DNA of 64,000 nt from Parageobacillus thermantarcticus (GTDB lineage: Bacteria; Bacillota; Bacilli; Bacillales; Anoxybacillaceae), in NCBI RefSeq assembly GCF_900111865.1, contig NZ_FOJS01000009.1, positions 22,353 through 86,352 of the forward strand. The letters run 5' to 3'. The notes below the pieces were generated by a model that did not search any database, had not been told where the DNA came from, and saw only the letters and a list, made by a program, of their open reading frames with translations. The position numbers and the translations under genes were made by a program. Below are positions 35,466 through 44,513 of this stretch, in pieces; the first letter of the stretch is position 1; each line of letters opens with the position of its first letter.

Positions 35466-35565
35466 CCCTCTCCCTCCTTGCTTGTCCGATTTTTTGTCAT
35501 ATATATGATCAAGGCGGATAATCTATTCCCACATCACACAAACTAGAAAAAAAGGAGGGACCCTC

Positions 35566-35754
35566 ATGATGGAGCGAAACAAACCGTCTCATCAAGATTC
35601 GCGCTATGAAGGACGCGATCAATACGATATGGACATCGACCGCATGATCAATGAAGGAATGGCCGGGGGCTATGTCCACGGCCACGGTGATGCGGTAAAC
35701 ATCGAGGAAACGCGCGATTTAGTAAAAGAAGAACCCCCTTATGAAACGACATAA
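35566..35754 (+). CDS. Small acidic protein, possibly DUF4025/YozQ-like
   Basis: 62 residues, very polar: ERNKPSHQDSRYEGRDQYDMD at the N-terminus and VNIEETRDLVKEEPPYE at the C-terminus. The IEE-RDL-EEPP ending resembles small DUF4025-type proteins of Bacillus from memory. The start follows AAAAGGAGG at 7 nt. A terminator follows immediately, so it is monocistronic. Confidence 0.55.
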   Translation: MMERNKPSHQDSRYEGRDQYDMDIDRMINEGMAGGYVHGHGDAVNIEETRDLVKEEPPYETT

Positions 35755-35759
35755 CGCTT

Positions 35760-35805
35760 AAAAGCCGATTTTTCTTTTTATTGAGAAAATCGGCTTTTCT
35801 TTTTG
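35760..35805 (+). terminator. Terminator after the 62-aa acidic protein gene
   Basis: 13-bp perfect stem AAAAGCCGATTTT / AAAATCGGCTTTT with a 13-nt loop, then CTTTTT. Confidence 0.85.
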
Positions 35806-35848
35806 TATAATGAAGTAAAAAATTAAGACGAAGAAAGGAAACATCACC

Positions 35849-36751
35849 ATGCTTGAACGGCTAAAATCGTACTATAAGGACGCGATCGTCATTAATGAGC
35901 GAGTCGACGACATCGCCGCATATGAATGGTTTTATACGAAAGATGGCGATAAAATCGGAATTGACAAACAGCGGCTATCGGAACAAGAAAAACAATTATT
36001 ATCGATTTTTTTGACACCGATTCCAGACACGGATCGCATGATGAACGATGAAGAAATGGCATGGTATAGTTGGATCATGCACGGGGATCCAACGATGCTG
36101 CAACATTTTTCCTCTCATTCCCCGTATTATCGTTTTATTCATTTTTTGACAAAACCATCTGTAGCAAATAAAGACGATTTTTACGATGCGATTAACGGGC
36201 TGTTTCCAGAACAGATTATTATCGTTTGGGAACATGATCATCGCGGCGTCATTATTGAAAAAAAACAAACGCCAACGCCGGAACCGCTGCCATTTGCCGA
36301 AATCGTTGACACGCTATCGACCGATTTTTATATCACCCTTCATCTATTTATTGGGCAAATCCATCGATATAGCGAACATCTTTATGAATCATTTTGCCAT
36401 GAAAGAAACTGTTTCCAATTAGCACAAACATATATGCCAAAACAAACGGTGTATCAAATGGAAGATATCATTCCGCTCCTGCTCATTCATCATCATTCCG
36501 AACTGGAAACGGTCAAAAAGTCTCTCCCTTCTCTGGAAACATTGGATGATGAATGGCTTCATATCATCAAAACGTTTTTCCAATGCGACCTTAACGTTTC
36601 CCTAGCGGCAAAAAAGCTATATATGCACCGCAATAGTTTACAATATCGCATCGACAAATTTATCGAAAAAACAGGAATCGATATTAAACATTTTAAAGGA
36701 GCGGTCGCCGTTTATTTGGCCATATTGTTACAAGAGTACGTAAACCATTAA
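35849..36751 (+). CDS. yxkF: PucR-type helix-turn-helix regulator YxkF
   Basis: 300-residue protein. The C-terminal 60 residues form a PucR-like HTH (NVSLAAKKLYMHRNSLQYRID then FIEKTGIDIKHFKGA). The N-terminal 200 residues are a sensor region of unknown type. The ATG follows GAAAGGAAACATCACC. It is upstream of msmX, matching the yxkF-msmX neighbourhood I recall from B. subtilis. A regulatory role in sugar uptake is plausible but unproven. Confidence 0.75.
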   Translation: MLERLKSYYKDAIVINERVDDIAAYEWFYTKDGDKIGIDKQRLSEQEKQLLSIFLTPIPDTDRMMNDEEMAWYSWIMHGDPTMLQHFSSHSPYYRFIHFLTKPSVANKDDFYDAINGLFPEQIIIVWEHDHRGVIIEKKQTPTPEPLPFAEIVDTLSTDFYITLHLFIGQIHRYSEHLYESFCHERNCFQLAQTYMPKQTVYQMEDIIPLLLIHHHSELETVKKSLPSLETLDDEWLHIIKTFFQCDLNVSLAAKKLYMHRNSLQYRIDKFIEKTGIDIKHFKGAVAVYLAILLQEYVNH

Positions 36752-36773
36752 ACTGCTTTTTCTGGCTTTAGTT

Positions 36774-36943
36774 ATTAAGCGATCGCTTTCCCGTCATCCA
36801 AGTGGGCATCTATACATATGCACAACTTTCATTTTCATCCAACTATTGATTAAGTCTCGGAATGGCGTAAGCGATTTCGCTTTTCCTAGACTCAAGCCCA
36901 CTCCATTGAATGCAAAATTTTGCCCAATAATTAGGACTCAATC
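36774..36943. repeat. MITE-like repeat, degenerate nested copy C
   Basis: Most of the 318-bp gap between yxkF and msmX. 36848-36943 has the family ends GATTAAGTC and GGACTCAATC with CCAATAATTAGGACT at the right. To its left, 36774-36847 repeats the family interior again (GCGATCGCTTTCCCGTCATCCAAGT resembles copy A's GCGATTTTATTTTCCCGTAATCCAAGT). So a complete degenerate copy seems to adjoin a partial one. The remaining 90 bp before msmX carry the cre site and presumably the promoter. Confidence 0.5.
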
Positions 36944-37035
36944 TGTCTATTCGTCAACTTGCCGGAAATCTCCCTCTTTTTTTGTGCATGTTGTCCATTT
37001 ACGAATTCTATCATTTTCCGGTACGCTGAAAGCAG

Positions 37036-37050
37036 ATGAAAACGATTTCA
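37036..37050. promoter_or_regulatory. cre site (CcpA operator) upstream of msmX
   Basis: ATGAAAACGATTTCA fits the cre consensus WTGNAANCGNWNNCW at every fixed position. It lies 20 bp upstream of the msmX start, placed to block transcription under glucose. Confidence 0.7.
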
Positions 37051-37069
37051 ACATAGGGGGAGTGAGAAT

Positions 37070-38182
37070 ATGGCAGAGCTTCGTTTAGAGCATATTTACA
37101 AAATTTACGATAACAACGTGACTGCCGTAAAAGATTTTAATCTACATATTAAAGACAAGGAATTTATCGTCTTTGTCGGTCCGTCCGGCTGCGGCAAATC
37201 GACAACGTTGCGGATGATTGCCGGTCTTGAGGAAATTTCGAAAGGTGACTTGTATATCGACGGCAAACGCATGAACGATGTTCCGCCGAAAGATCGCGAT
37301 ATCGCGATGGTGTTCCAAAACTATGCGCTTTATCCGCACATGAGCGTTTACGATAACATGGCGTTCGGCTTAAAATTAAGAAAATTTCCAAAAGCAGAAA
37401 TCGAACGACGGGTTCGTGAAGCAGCGCGCATTCTCGGCCTTGAACAATATTTGGATCGCAAACCAAAAGCGCTTTCCGGCGGACAGCGCCAACGCGTCGC
37501 GCTAGGACGTGCCATCGTCCGTGACGCAAAAGTATTTTTAATGGACGAGCCGCTTTCAAACTTAGATGCAAAGTTGCGCGTGCAAATGCGTTCCGAAATC
37601 GCCAAATTGCATCAACGATTGGAAACGACGACGATTTACGTCACACACGACCAAACGGAAGCGATGACAATGGCAACACGGCTTGTCGTCATGAAAGACG
37701 GCGTTATTCAACAAGTCGGTACGCCAAAAGAAGTGTACGAAAAACCAGAAAATATATTTGTCGGCGGCTTTATCGGTTCCCCAGCGATGAATTTCTTCAA
37801 AGGAACGTTGCAAGATGGCAAATTTGTTATTGGCAACGTTACTTTTGGCGTTCCAGAAGGAAAAATGAAAGTACTTCGTGAGCAAGGCTATGTTGGGAAA
37901 GAAGTCATTTTAGGGATTCGTCCGGAAGACATTCATGACGAACCTGTCTTTATCGAAGCGTCGCCAAACACAAAAATTACCGCTAACGTCGAAGTTGCCG
38001 AACTTCTCGGCGCCGAGACGATGGTTTATTCGAACATTAACGGCCAAGAATTTGTCGCACGCATTGACGCGCGCACCGAAATTAAGCCGGGCTATCAGCT
38101 AGACCTTGCATTGGATATGAACAAAGCGCACTTTTTCGATATCGAAACAGAAAAACGAATTCGTTCCGCTGATGAAAAATAA
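37070..38182 (+). CDS. msmX: Multi-sugar ABC transporter ATPase MsmX
   Basis: 370-residue shared ATPase that energises several oligosaccharide importers. Walker A GPSGCGKST (residues 37-45), Q-loop VFQNYALYPHM, signature LSGGQRQR, Walker B VFLMDEPLSNLD and H-loop THDQ are intact, followed by the MalK-type TOBE domains (GIRPEDI). The ATG follows GGGGGAGTGAGAAT. It is not beside any permease genes, as expected for MsmX, and a cre site precedes it. Confidence 0.93.
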   Translation: MAELRLEHIYKIYDNNVTAVKDFNLHIKDKEFIVFVGPSGCGKSTTLRMIAGLEEISKGDLYIDGKRMNDVPPKDRDIAMVFQNYALYPHMSVYDNMAFGLKLRKFPKAEIERRVREAARILGLEQYLDRKPKALSGGQRQRVALGRAIVRDAKVFLMDEPLSNLDAKLRVQMRSEIAKLHQRLETTTIYVTHDQTEAMTMATRLVVMKDGVIQQVGTPKEVYEKPENIFVGGFIGSPAMNFFKGTLQDGKFVIGNVTFGVPEGKMKVLREQGYVGKEVILGIRPEDIHDEPVFIEASPNTKITANVEVAELLGAETMVYSNINGQEFVARIDARTEIKPGYQLDLALDMNKAHFFDIETEKRIRSADEK

Positions 38183-38199
38183 TAAGGCCGTAATAGGCA

Positions 38200-38225
38200 G
38201 GCTCTAGCCTGAAAAAGCTAGAGCC
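38200..38225. terminator. Terminator hairpin between msmX and the zinc-ribbon gene
   Basis: 9-bp perfect stem GGCTCTAGC / GCTAGAGCC with an 8-nt loop between convergent stops. The U-runs are short on both strands, so efficiency is uncertain. Confidence 0.6.
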
Positions 38226-38468
38226 CTATTCTTTTATCCATTTCACTTCCTCATGGCGACAGCGCGGACAGTAAAAAAGATGCGCGCATTCATGATGGGC
38301 GAATGTCTCCGGATATCCATCAACCAATTTCATCATATCCGCATCCATATAAGGACTGTAATCATCAAAATAATCGGTAACCTTTCCTTGATCTTCCATT
38401 TGCTTATGGCAATAAGAACAATGCACCGTCAAATGATATAAACCGTTGCAAAGCGGGCAAATGCTCAT
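38226..38468 (-). CDS. Small zinc-ribbon protein
   Basis: 80 residues with CPLC near the N-terminus, CSYC, a C-terminal HHECAH and CPRC. That is enough Cys/His for two zinc sites. An acidic, Tyr-rich middle (YFDDYSPYMDADMMKL) separates them. The ATG follows a TAGGAGGAAACATC-type site. Similar short zinc-ribbon proteins are common in Bacillus but I cannot name it. It is convergent with msmX. Confidence 0.68.
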   Translation of the reverse strand: MSICPLCNGLYHLTVHCSYCHKQMEDQGKVTDYFDDYSPYMDADMMKLVDGYPETFAHHECAHLFYCPRCRHEEVKWIKE

Positions 38469-38609
38469 GATGTTTCCTCCTAAAAACAGCTCCTTATTTT
38501 ACATATTCCCCTAACATCCGCAACAGTAAAACGAAAAAAATTACCATAAGACATAAATGAATAAGCAACGAAAAACGTTTCAAACTACTAATACCACGCA
38601 AACAACACA

Positions 38610-38682
38610 TTGGGTCCAGCCTAGCTTGGCGGCATGCTGATCATGGCATGCGTTGCTGGTGCAAATCCAGCCGACCCAACCA
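38610..38682 (+). ncRNA. tRNA-like fold in the ssp leader
   Basis: 73-nt segment that can fold like a tRNA. TTGGGTC (38610-38616) pairs with GACCCAA (38673-38679), directly followed by CCA. A T-arm-like hairpin GCTGG-TGCAAAT-CCAGC has the right stem and loop sizes. The centre is a 6-bp hairpin GCATGC/GCATGC with an 8-nt loop, and a short GCC/GGC hairpin sits where the D-arm would be. The 8-nt anticodon-position loop, missing discriminator base and short D-arm argue against a working tRNA. It lies 30 bp before the spore protein gene. Confidence 0.45.
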
Positions 38683-38711
38683 TCCAATCTTAAACAAGGA
38701 GATGATTACAC

Positions 38712-38924
38712 ATGGCACGCAACAATAATTCCAATCAACTGCTTGTCGCCGGTGCGCAACAAGCAATCGATCAAATGAAATATGAAATCGCCCAAGAATT
38801 TGGCGTTAACCTTGGTCCTGACACCACTTCCCGCGCGAACGGTTCCGTTGGTGGAGAAATTACAAAACGCCTTGTCGCAATGGCGCAACAACAACTTGGT
38901 GGCCAATTCGGCAACGTTCAATAA
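38712..38924 (+). CDS. Alpha/beta-type small acid-soluble spore protein
   Basis: 70-residue DNA-binding protein that coats and protects spore DNA. Family signature: [20 protein letters not shown], with the GPR protease cleavage site at E/FGV, then [20 protein letters not shown]. The start follows ACAAGGAGATGATTACAC. It is forespore-expressed in relatives; I could not define a convincing sigma-G promoter. A tRNA-like fold occupies the leader and a strong terminator follows. Confidence 0.95.
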   Translation: MARNNNSNQLLVAGAQQAIDQMKYEIAQEFGVNLGPDTTSRANGSVGGEITKRLVAMAQQQLGGQFGNVQ

Positions 38925-38946
38925 CAACTTCATATACATGGCTAAA

Positions 38947-38976
38947 GCCCCAGGCGCGTTTACCTGGGGCATTTTT
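38947..38976 (+). terminator. Terminator of the ssp gene
   Basis: 8-bp stem GCCCCAGG / CCTGGGGC, 8-nt loop, then ATTTTT. Confidence 0.85.
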
Positions 38977-39012
38977 GGGTTCATTTGCAACAAAAAAGGA
39001 GCTTCCCGCTCC

Positions 39013-40278
39013 TTACATATTTTCCGCGAATGGCTCGTTTAACGAAACAAGCACTTTCCTAATTCGCCGATTTTCCACTTGCCGCACGGTTAACGTAAGC
39101 GGACCGTAATGCAACGTTTCGCCGACGTTAGGAACGCGTTCAAACATTTCGAATATCCAACCGCCTAACGTATGAGAAGAGCTTGCCGGTGCTTCGATTT
39201 TCATCATTTCGCAAAATTCGTCGAGCGGAAGCTCAGCATTAAATTCATAACTGTTTTCATCGATTTGTTGAATGTTTTTCACCGCTTCATCATGCTCATC
39301 CCATATTTCCCCAACAATTTGTTCAATAATATCTTCCAGCGTAATCAATCCCGCCGTACCGCCAAACTCATCAACAACAATGGCCATATGCACTTTGCTT
39401 TTTTGGAATTCCGGTAGCAAATCAGAAATTTTCATCGATTCGACGACGAACAACGGTTTGCGTAGCAACGCGCGAACGTTTATCTCTTTTTGTTGCACAA
39501 GTTCACTAAAAAAGTCGCTTTCCGATAAAATGCCAATCACATTATCAATATCTTCCTCATACACCGGTATACGAGAATACTTTTCTTCCAAGAAAACATC
39601 GCGAATTTCCTCAATCGGCTGATTGACTTCGACCGCGACCATATCGGCCCGTGGCGTAAAAATTTCGCCAACTAAAATTTCATCAAAATCGAGCGAACGA
39701 TGAATTAATTCTTTTTCTTTGTTGTCGATGATGCCTTCTTCCTCACTTAAGTCAATCATTACTTTAATCTCTTCTTCCGTTACCGCTGGAACAACCGTTC
39801 CATTCGTAAACCATTTCACTACACGCTCTCTTACAGCATTAAATAAAGTCGTGATCGGAGAAAGCAGTTTCATCAATGCGTAAACAATTGCCGCATAATG
39901 AATCGACAATGATTCCGCATGCTCTTTCGCAATCGATTTTGGTAAAATTTCACCGAATATTAAAAGAAGCACAGTCATGACGATAATCGCAACAATAAGA
40001 CCTACCCGTTCGCCAAGCGTTGTTGTCGCGATGTCTACTAAAAGCGCGACGGCAACAATGCCTGCGACTCTGTTTGCCACAAGCACCGTCAATAAGACGC
40101 GGTCTAAATTTTCCATGATATAATTTATCCGCTTGCTACCACGGTGGTTTTCTTCCACATAATTTTTCAGGCGAATTTTATTCGCTGAAGAAAATGCGGT
40201 TTCCACCGAGGAAAAGAAAGCGGTCAAAGCAATACAAAGAAAAAACCACCCCAACAGACTCAGAGGCAACTCTTCCAA
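39013..40278 (-). CDS. CNNM/CorC family membrane protein with CBS pair (hemolysin-C-like)
   Basis: 421-residue protein. The N-terminal CNNM transmembrane domain (residues about 1-150) includes FFSSVETAFSSANKIRL and GEILPKSIAKEHAE. A CBS pair (about 205-335) includes FTPRADMVAVEV and VVDEFGGTAGLITLEDIIEQIVGEI. A CorC_HlyC domain (about 350-415) ends it. Related proteins (YhdP, YrkA, YugS) act in Mg/Co export. The start appears to be TTG at 40278; the ribosome site (AGGAG) is rather distant, so the exact start is uncertain. Confidence 0.85.
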   Translation of the reverse strand: MEELPLSLLGWFFLCIALTAFFSSVETAFSSANKIRLKNYVEENHRGSKRINYIMENLDRVLLTVLVANRVAGIVAVALLVDIATTTLGERVGLIVAIIVMTVLLLIFGEILPKSIAKEHAESLSIHYAAIVYALMKLLSPITTLFNAVRERVVKWFTNGTVVPAVTEEEIKVMIDLSEEEGIIDNKEKELIHRSLDFDEILVGEIFTPRADMVAVEVNQPIEEIRDVFLEEKYSRIPVYEEDIDNVIGILSESDFFSELVQQKEINVRALLRKPLFVVESMKISDLLPEFQKSKVHMAIVVDEFGGTAGLITLEDIIEQIVGEIWDEHDEAVKNIQQIDENSYEFNAELPLDEFCEMMKIEAPASSSHTLGGWIFEMFERVPNVGETLHYGPLTLTVRQVENRRIRKVLVSLNEPFAENM

Positions 40279-40397
40279 AGAATCTTCACACTCCTAAATA
40301 AAAAAACATTGCTTTGTGTTAGTATGATCAATACTTATTTATATGATTATCATATCAAATTTTTCACCAAATGCCTATCATCTAAACATGATATAAC

Positions 40398-40425
40398 AAA
40401 ACTGCAGGATGATTCCTGCAGTTTT
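40398..40425. terminator. Terminator of the 27-aa peptide gene
   Basis: 12-bp perfect stem AAAACTGCAGGA / TCCTGCAGTTTT with a 4-nt loop, 1 bp beyond the stop of the small minus-strand gene. U-rich on the minus strand (TTTTGTTAT). Confidence 0.75.
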
Positions 40426-40426
40426 G

Positions 40427-40510
40427 TTACGATTCGATGATGCATGAGCCGATCAAATACGCGAGTACAAGCAATGAAGCAATGTTTAACGTCACAGATA
40501 ATTCTTCCAT
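40427..40510 (-). CDS. Membrane micro-protein, 27 aa
   Basis: A compact gene: AGGAGGGG, 6-nt spacer, ATG, 27 codons, stop, then at once a perfect terminator. The peptide begins MEELSVTLNIASLLVLAYL and ends CIIES, one membrane helix. It sits alone between the thi operon and the CNNM gene. Size, ribosome site and terminator make a real gene likely. No family recognised. Confidence 0.6.
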   Translation of the reverse strand: MEELSVTLNIASLLVLAYLIGSCIIES

Positions 40511-40699
40511 TCAATGCCCCTCCTAGCAATAATCATCCCCATTATCATGGTAACACAGCGCCTTTTTCGACACGTAAGACATTTTATACAACTTTTTGAC
40601 AATTTCATTACTTCCCATGCATTTGCTACTTTTGCTAGGAAAGAGAGAGAAAGCGTCCATTCTCTTATTTCTCATTTATCGGCAAGCGACGAACAAAAA

Positions 40700-40722
40700 G
40701 GAGCTTCACAGATAGAAGCTCC
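40700..40722 (-). terminator. Terminator of the thiamin operon
   Basis: 8-bp perfect stem GGAGCTTC / GAAGCTCC, 7-nt loop, TTTTTGTT following on the minus strand, directly past the thiF stop. Confidence 0.85.
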
Positions 40723-41747
40723 TATCCTAAATAACGATAATAAATCGTTTTTGCCTCTTGGATATCTTTTGTTCCATGAATAAGCGCGCGTCCATCTTGA
40801 AAGACGACAAGCCGCTGCTCTCCAAGCGACACAGAGACAAGATACGGGTTGGCGTCTACGCGTAATCCTTGTTTGGCAAATAATTCGGCAAGCTCCTGTA
40901 AATCATAATTTCGTTGCCCAGCCGGGCGAATTTGCACGGAATTTCGTCCGCATAACACCGCCGTTTTTGTCTGTTGATCATAAGAAAGGTAAGGGTACGA
41001 TGGATGAGCGCCGCAAGTTGGACAATCATCTTTTTTTACTTGATCCACGCGAATCGCCGCATGCTGATTTTTCCATAAATCGAACGAAACAAGCTTATTG
41101 CGAAGCGAGGACCAATCTTCCACAAGAATTTTCAACGCCTCTGCCACTTGGTACGCGACGACCATTTGCACAGCAGGGCTAATAATTCCTGCTGTATCAC
41201 ATGTTAAACCGCCCGTCGGCACCGTCTCAAGCAGGCAGTGAAAACAAGGAGTTTTCCCCGGAATAAACGCGTAGCTAATGCCATAGCTCCCGACACACGC
41301 GCCGTAAATCCACGGAATGTGATATTTATACGCGGCATCATTGATAATCATGCGCGTATCGAAGTTATCTGTCGCATCGATCAAAAGATCGGGTTTTCGC
41401 TCTCTGATGAGCTCCTCAAGTTCTTGCGCCGTTACATCGCCGACAATCGCATCAATCGCGACGTCGGAATTTACCTCTTCCAGCCGCCGCTTTGCAGCAA
41501 TGGCTTTTGGGATGCGCTCTTTTGCGTCCGCTTCGCTATATAATTGCTGGCGCTGCAAATTGCTCCATTCGACGTAATCGCGGTCAACGATCGTAATCTT
41601 GCCGACACCCGCGCGCACAAGCGCTTCCGCGTTTCCCGTTCCTAACGCTCCCGCGCCAATGACAAGCACATGTTTTTTTGCGATCTTTTTTTGCCCTTCT
41701 TCGCCGATTGGTGCAAACAATTGTTGTCGAGAATACCGTTCATTCAA
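40722..41747 (-). CDS. thiF: ThiF sulfur-carrier adenylyltransferase
   Basis: E1-like enzyme that adenylates the C-terminus of ThiS for sulfur loading. The nucleotide motif [19 protein letters not shown] and [13 protein letters not shown] are intact, two CxxC pairs (CFHC, CPTC) form the structural zinc site, and the C-terminal domain extends to 341 aa. The start codon is TTG overlapping the thiG stop (TTGA), implying coupling; an AAGGA lies 10 nt upstream. Last gene of the operon. Confidence 0.9.
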   Translation of the reverse strand: MNERYSRQQLFAPIGEEGQKKIAKKHVLVIGAGALGTGNAEALVRAGVGKITIVDRDYVEWSNLQRQQLYSEADAKERIPKAIAAKRRLEEVNSDVAIDAIVGDVTAQELEELIRERKPDLLIDATDNFDTRMIINDAAYKYHIPWIYGACVGSYGISYAFIPGKTPCFHCLLETVPTGGLTCDTAGIISPAVQMVVAYQVAEALKILVEDWSSLRNKLVSFDLWKNQHAAIRVDQVKKDDCPTCGAHPSYPYLSYDQQTKTAVLCGRNSVQIRPAGQRNYDLQELAELFAKQGLRVDANPYLVSVSLGEQRLVVFQDGRALIHGTKDIQEAKTIYYRYLG

Positions 41748-42511
41748 ACAACACTCATTCCTTCCGTTGGACTACTTGCGGTTGCGTACCGTTTTTTCGG
41801 AATTCTGCCCGCCTCATAGCCGAGACGTCCGGCTTCCACGGCAAGCTTCATCGCTTTTGCCATTTTGACTGGATCGGCCGCGCCGGAAACGGCGGTGTTC
41901 AACAACACTCCGTCAGCCCCCAGCTCCATCGCCATCGCTGCATCCGCCGGGCTTCCAATTCCAGCGTCAACAATGACTGGAACGGTCGCCTGTTCGATAA
42001 TGAGACTTAAGTTTAACGGATTGACGATGCCTTGCCCGGAGCCGATCGGGGAAGCGCCCGGCATAATCGCATGGCAGCCAAGCTCTTGCAACCGTTTGGC
42101 GAGCACGACGTCATCAGAAGTATATGGAAGAACGATAAATCCTTCTTGCAGCAATATCTCTGCCGCCTTTAACGTCTCGACTGGGTCCGGAAGCAGCGTT
42201 TTCTCACAGCCGATCACTTCCACTTTTATCATATCACATAATCCCGACGCTTTGGCGAGCCGCGCGATTCGCACCGCCTCCTCAGCCGTTTTCGCCCCGG
42301 CCGTATTTGGAAGAAGCTTATATTTTGTCAGATCTAAATTTTCCAAAAAATTCGGTTGGTTTGGTGCAAAAATGTTCATCCGCCGTACAGCAAACGTTAA
42401 AATTTCCGCCCCTGACGCTTCGACCGCTTGCTTTTGCACTTCCATATTTGGATATTTTCCTGTTCCGAGCAGCAGTCTTGATTGAAATTCATATGGTCCG
42501 ATTTTTAACAT
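41744..42511 (-). CDS. thiG: Thiazole synthase ThiG
   Basis: 255-residue TIM-barrel enzyme that condenses deoxyxylulose phosphate, ThiS-thiocarboxylate and dehydroglycine into the thiazole phosphate. Motifs [12 protein letters not shown], the Schiff-base lysine region [21 protein letters not shown] and [27 protein letters not shown] are present. The ATG at 42511 is 1 bp past the thiS stop and uses a ribosome site (GGGAGGCGG) inside thiS. Confidence 0.95.
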   Translation of the reverse strand: MLKIGPYEFQSRLLLGTGKYPNMEVQKQAVEASGAEILTFAVRRMNIFAPNQPNFLENLDLTKYKLLPNTAGAKTAEEAVRIARLAKASGLCDMIKVEVIGCEKTLLPDPVETLKAAEILLQEGFIVLPYTSDDVVLAKRLQELGCHAIMPGASPIGSGQGIVNPLNLSLIIEQATVPVIVDAGIGSPADAAMAMELGADGVLLNTAVSGAADPVKMAKAMKLAVEAGRLGYEAGRIPKKRYATASSPTEGMSVV

Positions 42512-42512
42512 A

Positions 42513-42716
42513 TCAACCGCCTCCCACAAAATGAACGATTTCGACTTTATCGCCGTTGCATAACGTCGTTGTTTCATATTGCTGTTTTGGGATAATCGTT
42601 AAGTTCACTTCGACAATTGCAATTTTTTTATTCAATTGAAAATGGGCGAGCAAGTCGCTGACCGTTTTCACTTCATTTGGAACTTGGATCGATTCGCCGT
42701 TAATAACCAGTTCCAT
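42513..42716 (-). CDS. thiS: Sulfur carrier protein ThiS
   Basis: 67-residue ubiquitin-fold carrier that delivers sulfur to ThiG after activation by ThiF. It starts [13 protein letters not shown] and ends with the required Gly-Gly (HFVGGG). Its ATG overlaps the thiO stop by 1 bp (TAATG), so the pair is translationally coupled. Confidence 0.94.
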   Translation of the reverse strand: MELVINGESIQVPNEVKTVSDLLAHFQLNKKIAIVEVNLTIIPKQQYETTTLCNGDKVEIVHFVGGG

Positions 42717-43846
42717 TATTTCCCCACCTTTGCTTGATGTCGTGTAAGCGAAAATGGAGCAAGATCGAACTCGCTTTCTTTTCCTTCCATGAGATCAGCC
42801 AACAGCACACCGGTGATCGGGCTTAACAAAATCCCGTTTCGATAATGGCCAGTCGCAACCCAGACGCGCTCATAGCATGGATGTTTTCCTATGTACGGCA
42901 ATCCATCGCCCGTTTGCGGACGGATGCCGCTCCACGCTTTTTCCCATTCGGCATTTTTCAGTTCAGGAAGAAGACGCTGCGCCCGTTCAAGCAAACTCAT
43001 TATTCCTTGAATCGAGACTTTTCGGTCAAATGTGCGCGGCGTCGACGTCGCCCCGATCAGCAACCGATTGCCTCGCTTTGGAACGATATAGCAGCCGTTT
43101 TTCGCAAATACCGTCGCCTGAATGAGCGGTTTTTCTGTTTTGACCAAAAGGCATTCCCCTTTTACCGGATACATTGGTAGCGAAATGCCCGCTTTTTCCA
43201 GCACCCGTGAAGACCATGCTCCCGCCGCAACTACAACGGCATCCGCCGCAATTTCTCCGTGATTCGTGCAAATGACATAAGAATGATTTTCACGCTGTAA
43301 ATCGATGAATTCCGTATACTCATGCCATTTTGCACCATAGACAATCGAGGCGTTCGCAAAGGCGAGAGCAAAATCAGGTGCGCTCACTTGCCCGTCTGAT
43401 GGAATATGCATGACACCCGTTAAATCACGGGAAATGTGCGGCTCCATTTCTGCTAATTCATCGCCCGACAGCCAGCGCGCCGGATAATCAGTATGCCGCC
43501 AAAATTCGTAATGGCGGCGAAGAGCCACTGCTTCTTCCTCCGTCACTGCTACTTTCAACATGCCTTTCTGCACAAGCCCGATGTCGATTCCGGTAAGTTC
43601 CTTTAATTCCTCCGCAAGTCTAGGAACCATCGCCCGGCTTTTTAGCGCAAGCGGAATGAGCGGGCTCTCTTCGGAAAATTCAGACTGTGCGCCAAGCATG
43701 CCTGCCGCTGCGCTGGACGCTTGGCTCGCCATCCGACCTTTTTCAATCACGCCGACGCGGAAATGGCGTTTCGCCAACTGAAAAGCGACGGAAGCGCCAA
43801 TAATTCCACCGCCGACAATCGCGACGTCATAATGGTGACGTTCCAT
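42716..43846 (-). CDS. thiO: Glycine oxidase ThiO
   Basis: 376-residue FAD enzyme that oxidises glycine to iminoglycine (dehydroglycine) for ThiG. The N-terminal FAD motif is VAIVGGGIIGASVAFQLA, and the family segments KGECLLVKTE and WSGIRPQTGDGLPYIG occur later. About 376 aa is usual for B. subtilis ThiO. It lies between tenI and thiS in one operon. Confidence 0.93.
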   Translation of the reverse strand: MERHHYDVAIVGGGIIGASVAFQLAKRHFRVGVIEKGRMASQASSAAAGMLGAQSEFSEESPLIPLALKSRAMVPRLAEELKELTGIDIGLVQKGMLKVAVTEEEAVALRRHYEFWRHTDYPARWLSGDELAEMEPHISRDLTGVMHIPSDGQVSAPDFALAFANASIVYGAKWHEYTEFIDLQRENHSYVICTNHGEIAADAVVVAAGAWSSRVLEKAGISLPMYPVKGECLLVKTEKPLIQATVFAKNGCYIVPKRGNRLLIGATSTPRTFDRKVSIQGIMSLLERAQRLLPELKNAEWEKAWSGIRPQTGDGLPYIGKHPCYERVWVATGHYRNGILLSPITGVLLADLMEGKESEFDLAPFSLTRHQAKVGK

Positions 43847-43888
43847 TTAAATCCCCTCTTCCTTTTTTGATAACGTTTTCTTTCACAT

Positions 43889-44503
43889 TCATGCCATTTC
43901 CTTTACGATTCTTACAAGTTTTTTTGCTTCGCCAACCGGATCTTCGGCAAAAAATACCGCTGACATGACGGCAATCCCGTGCGCGCCGGCTCGCAGCACT
44001 TGCTCGGCATTATCGGAACGGATGCCGCCGATCGCAATAACAGGAATTTTCACATGATTGATAACATTTCGCAATGATTCGATTCCGCGCGGCGGCACCC
44101 CCAGTTTGCTTGCTGTTGGAAAGATGTGTCCGTATATGCAATAATCAGCGCCGCTTTTTTCCGCTTCCATCGCTTCTTCAAGCGAATGGACCGAACAGCC
44201 GACAGACAGCGAAGGAAAATGGCGTTTCACTTGTTGCACAGATAAACTATGATGAGCAAGCTGGACTCCTTTTACTCCAAAAACGGCCGCCACGTCAATT
44301 CGATCGTTGACGATGATTTTTTTAGGCGGTACTCCCCGTTTGATCAACGCTGTGAGAAACTCGGAAATTTCTCGCGCTGTTTTCATTTTTTCCCGCACAT
44401 GAATCGCGTCCACATACGGATGCACGCGGGCGCAAATCGCAACGAATTGCTCTAAAGGCTGTTTGCCTGTCGAAATAATATGAAACTGTCTTTCCACTTT
44501 CAT
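43889..44503 (-). CDS. tenI: Thiazole tautomerase TenI
   Basis: 204-residue TIM-barrel protein of the ThiE/TenI family that aromatises the thiazole made by ThiG. Segments VDAIHVREK, KKIIVNDRIDVAAVFGVKGVQLAH, GCSVHSLEEAMEAE, YGHIFPT and IAIGGI follow the family. I favour the start MKVERQFHIIST at 44503. An ATG at 44524, which overlaps the ykoC stop region, is the alternative. tenA, which precedes tenI in B. subtilis, is not here. Confidence 0.88.
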   Translation of the reverse strand: MKVERQFHIISTGKQPLEQFVAICARVHPYVDAIHVREKMKTAREISEFLTALIKRGVPPKKIIVNDRIDVAAVFGVKGVQLAHHSLSVQQVKRHFPSLSVGCSVHSLEEAMEAEKSGADYCIYGHIFPTASKLGVPPRGIESLRNVINHVKIPVIAIGGIRSDNAEQVLRAGAHGIAVMSAVFFAEDPVGEAKKLVRIVKEMA

Positions 44504-44513
44504 CCCTTGCTTT

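Noticed and set aside
38610..38682. A functional tRNA gene
   Set aside because: 8-nt loop at the anticodon position, short D-arm and no discriminator base before CCA; listed as tRNA-like instead.
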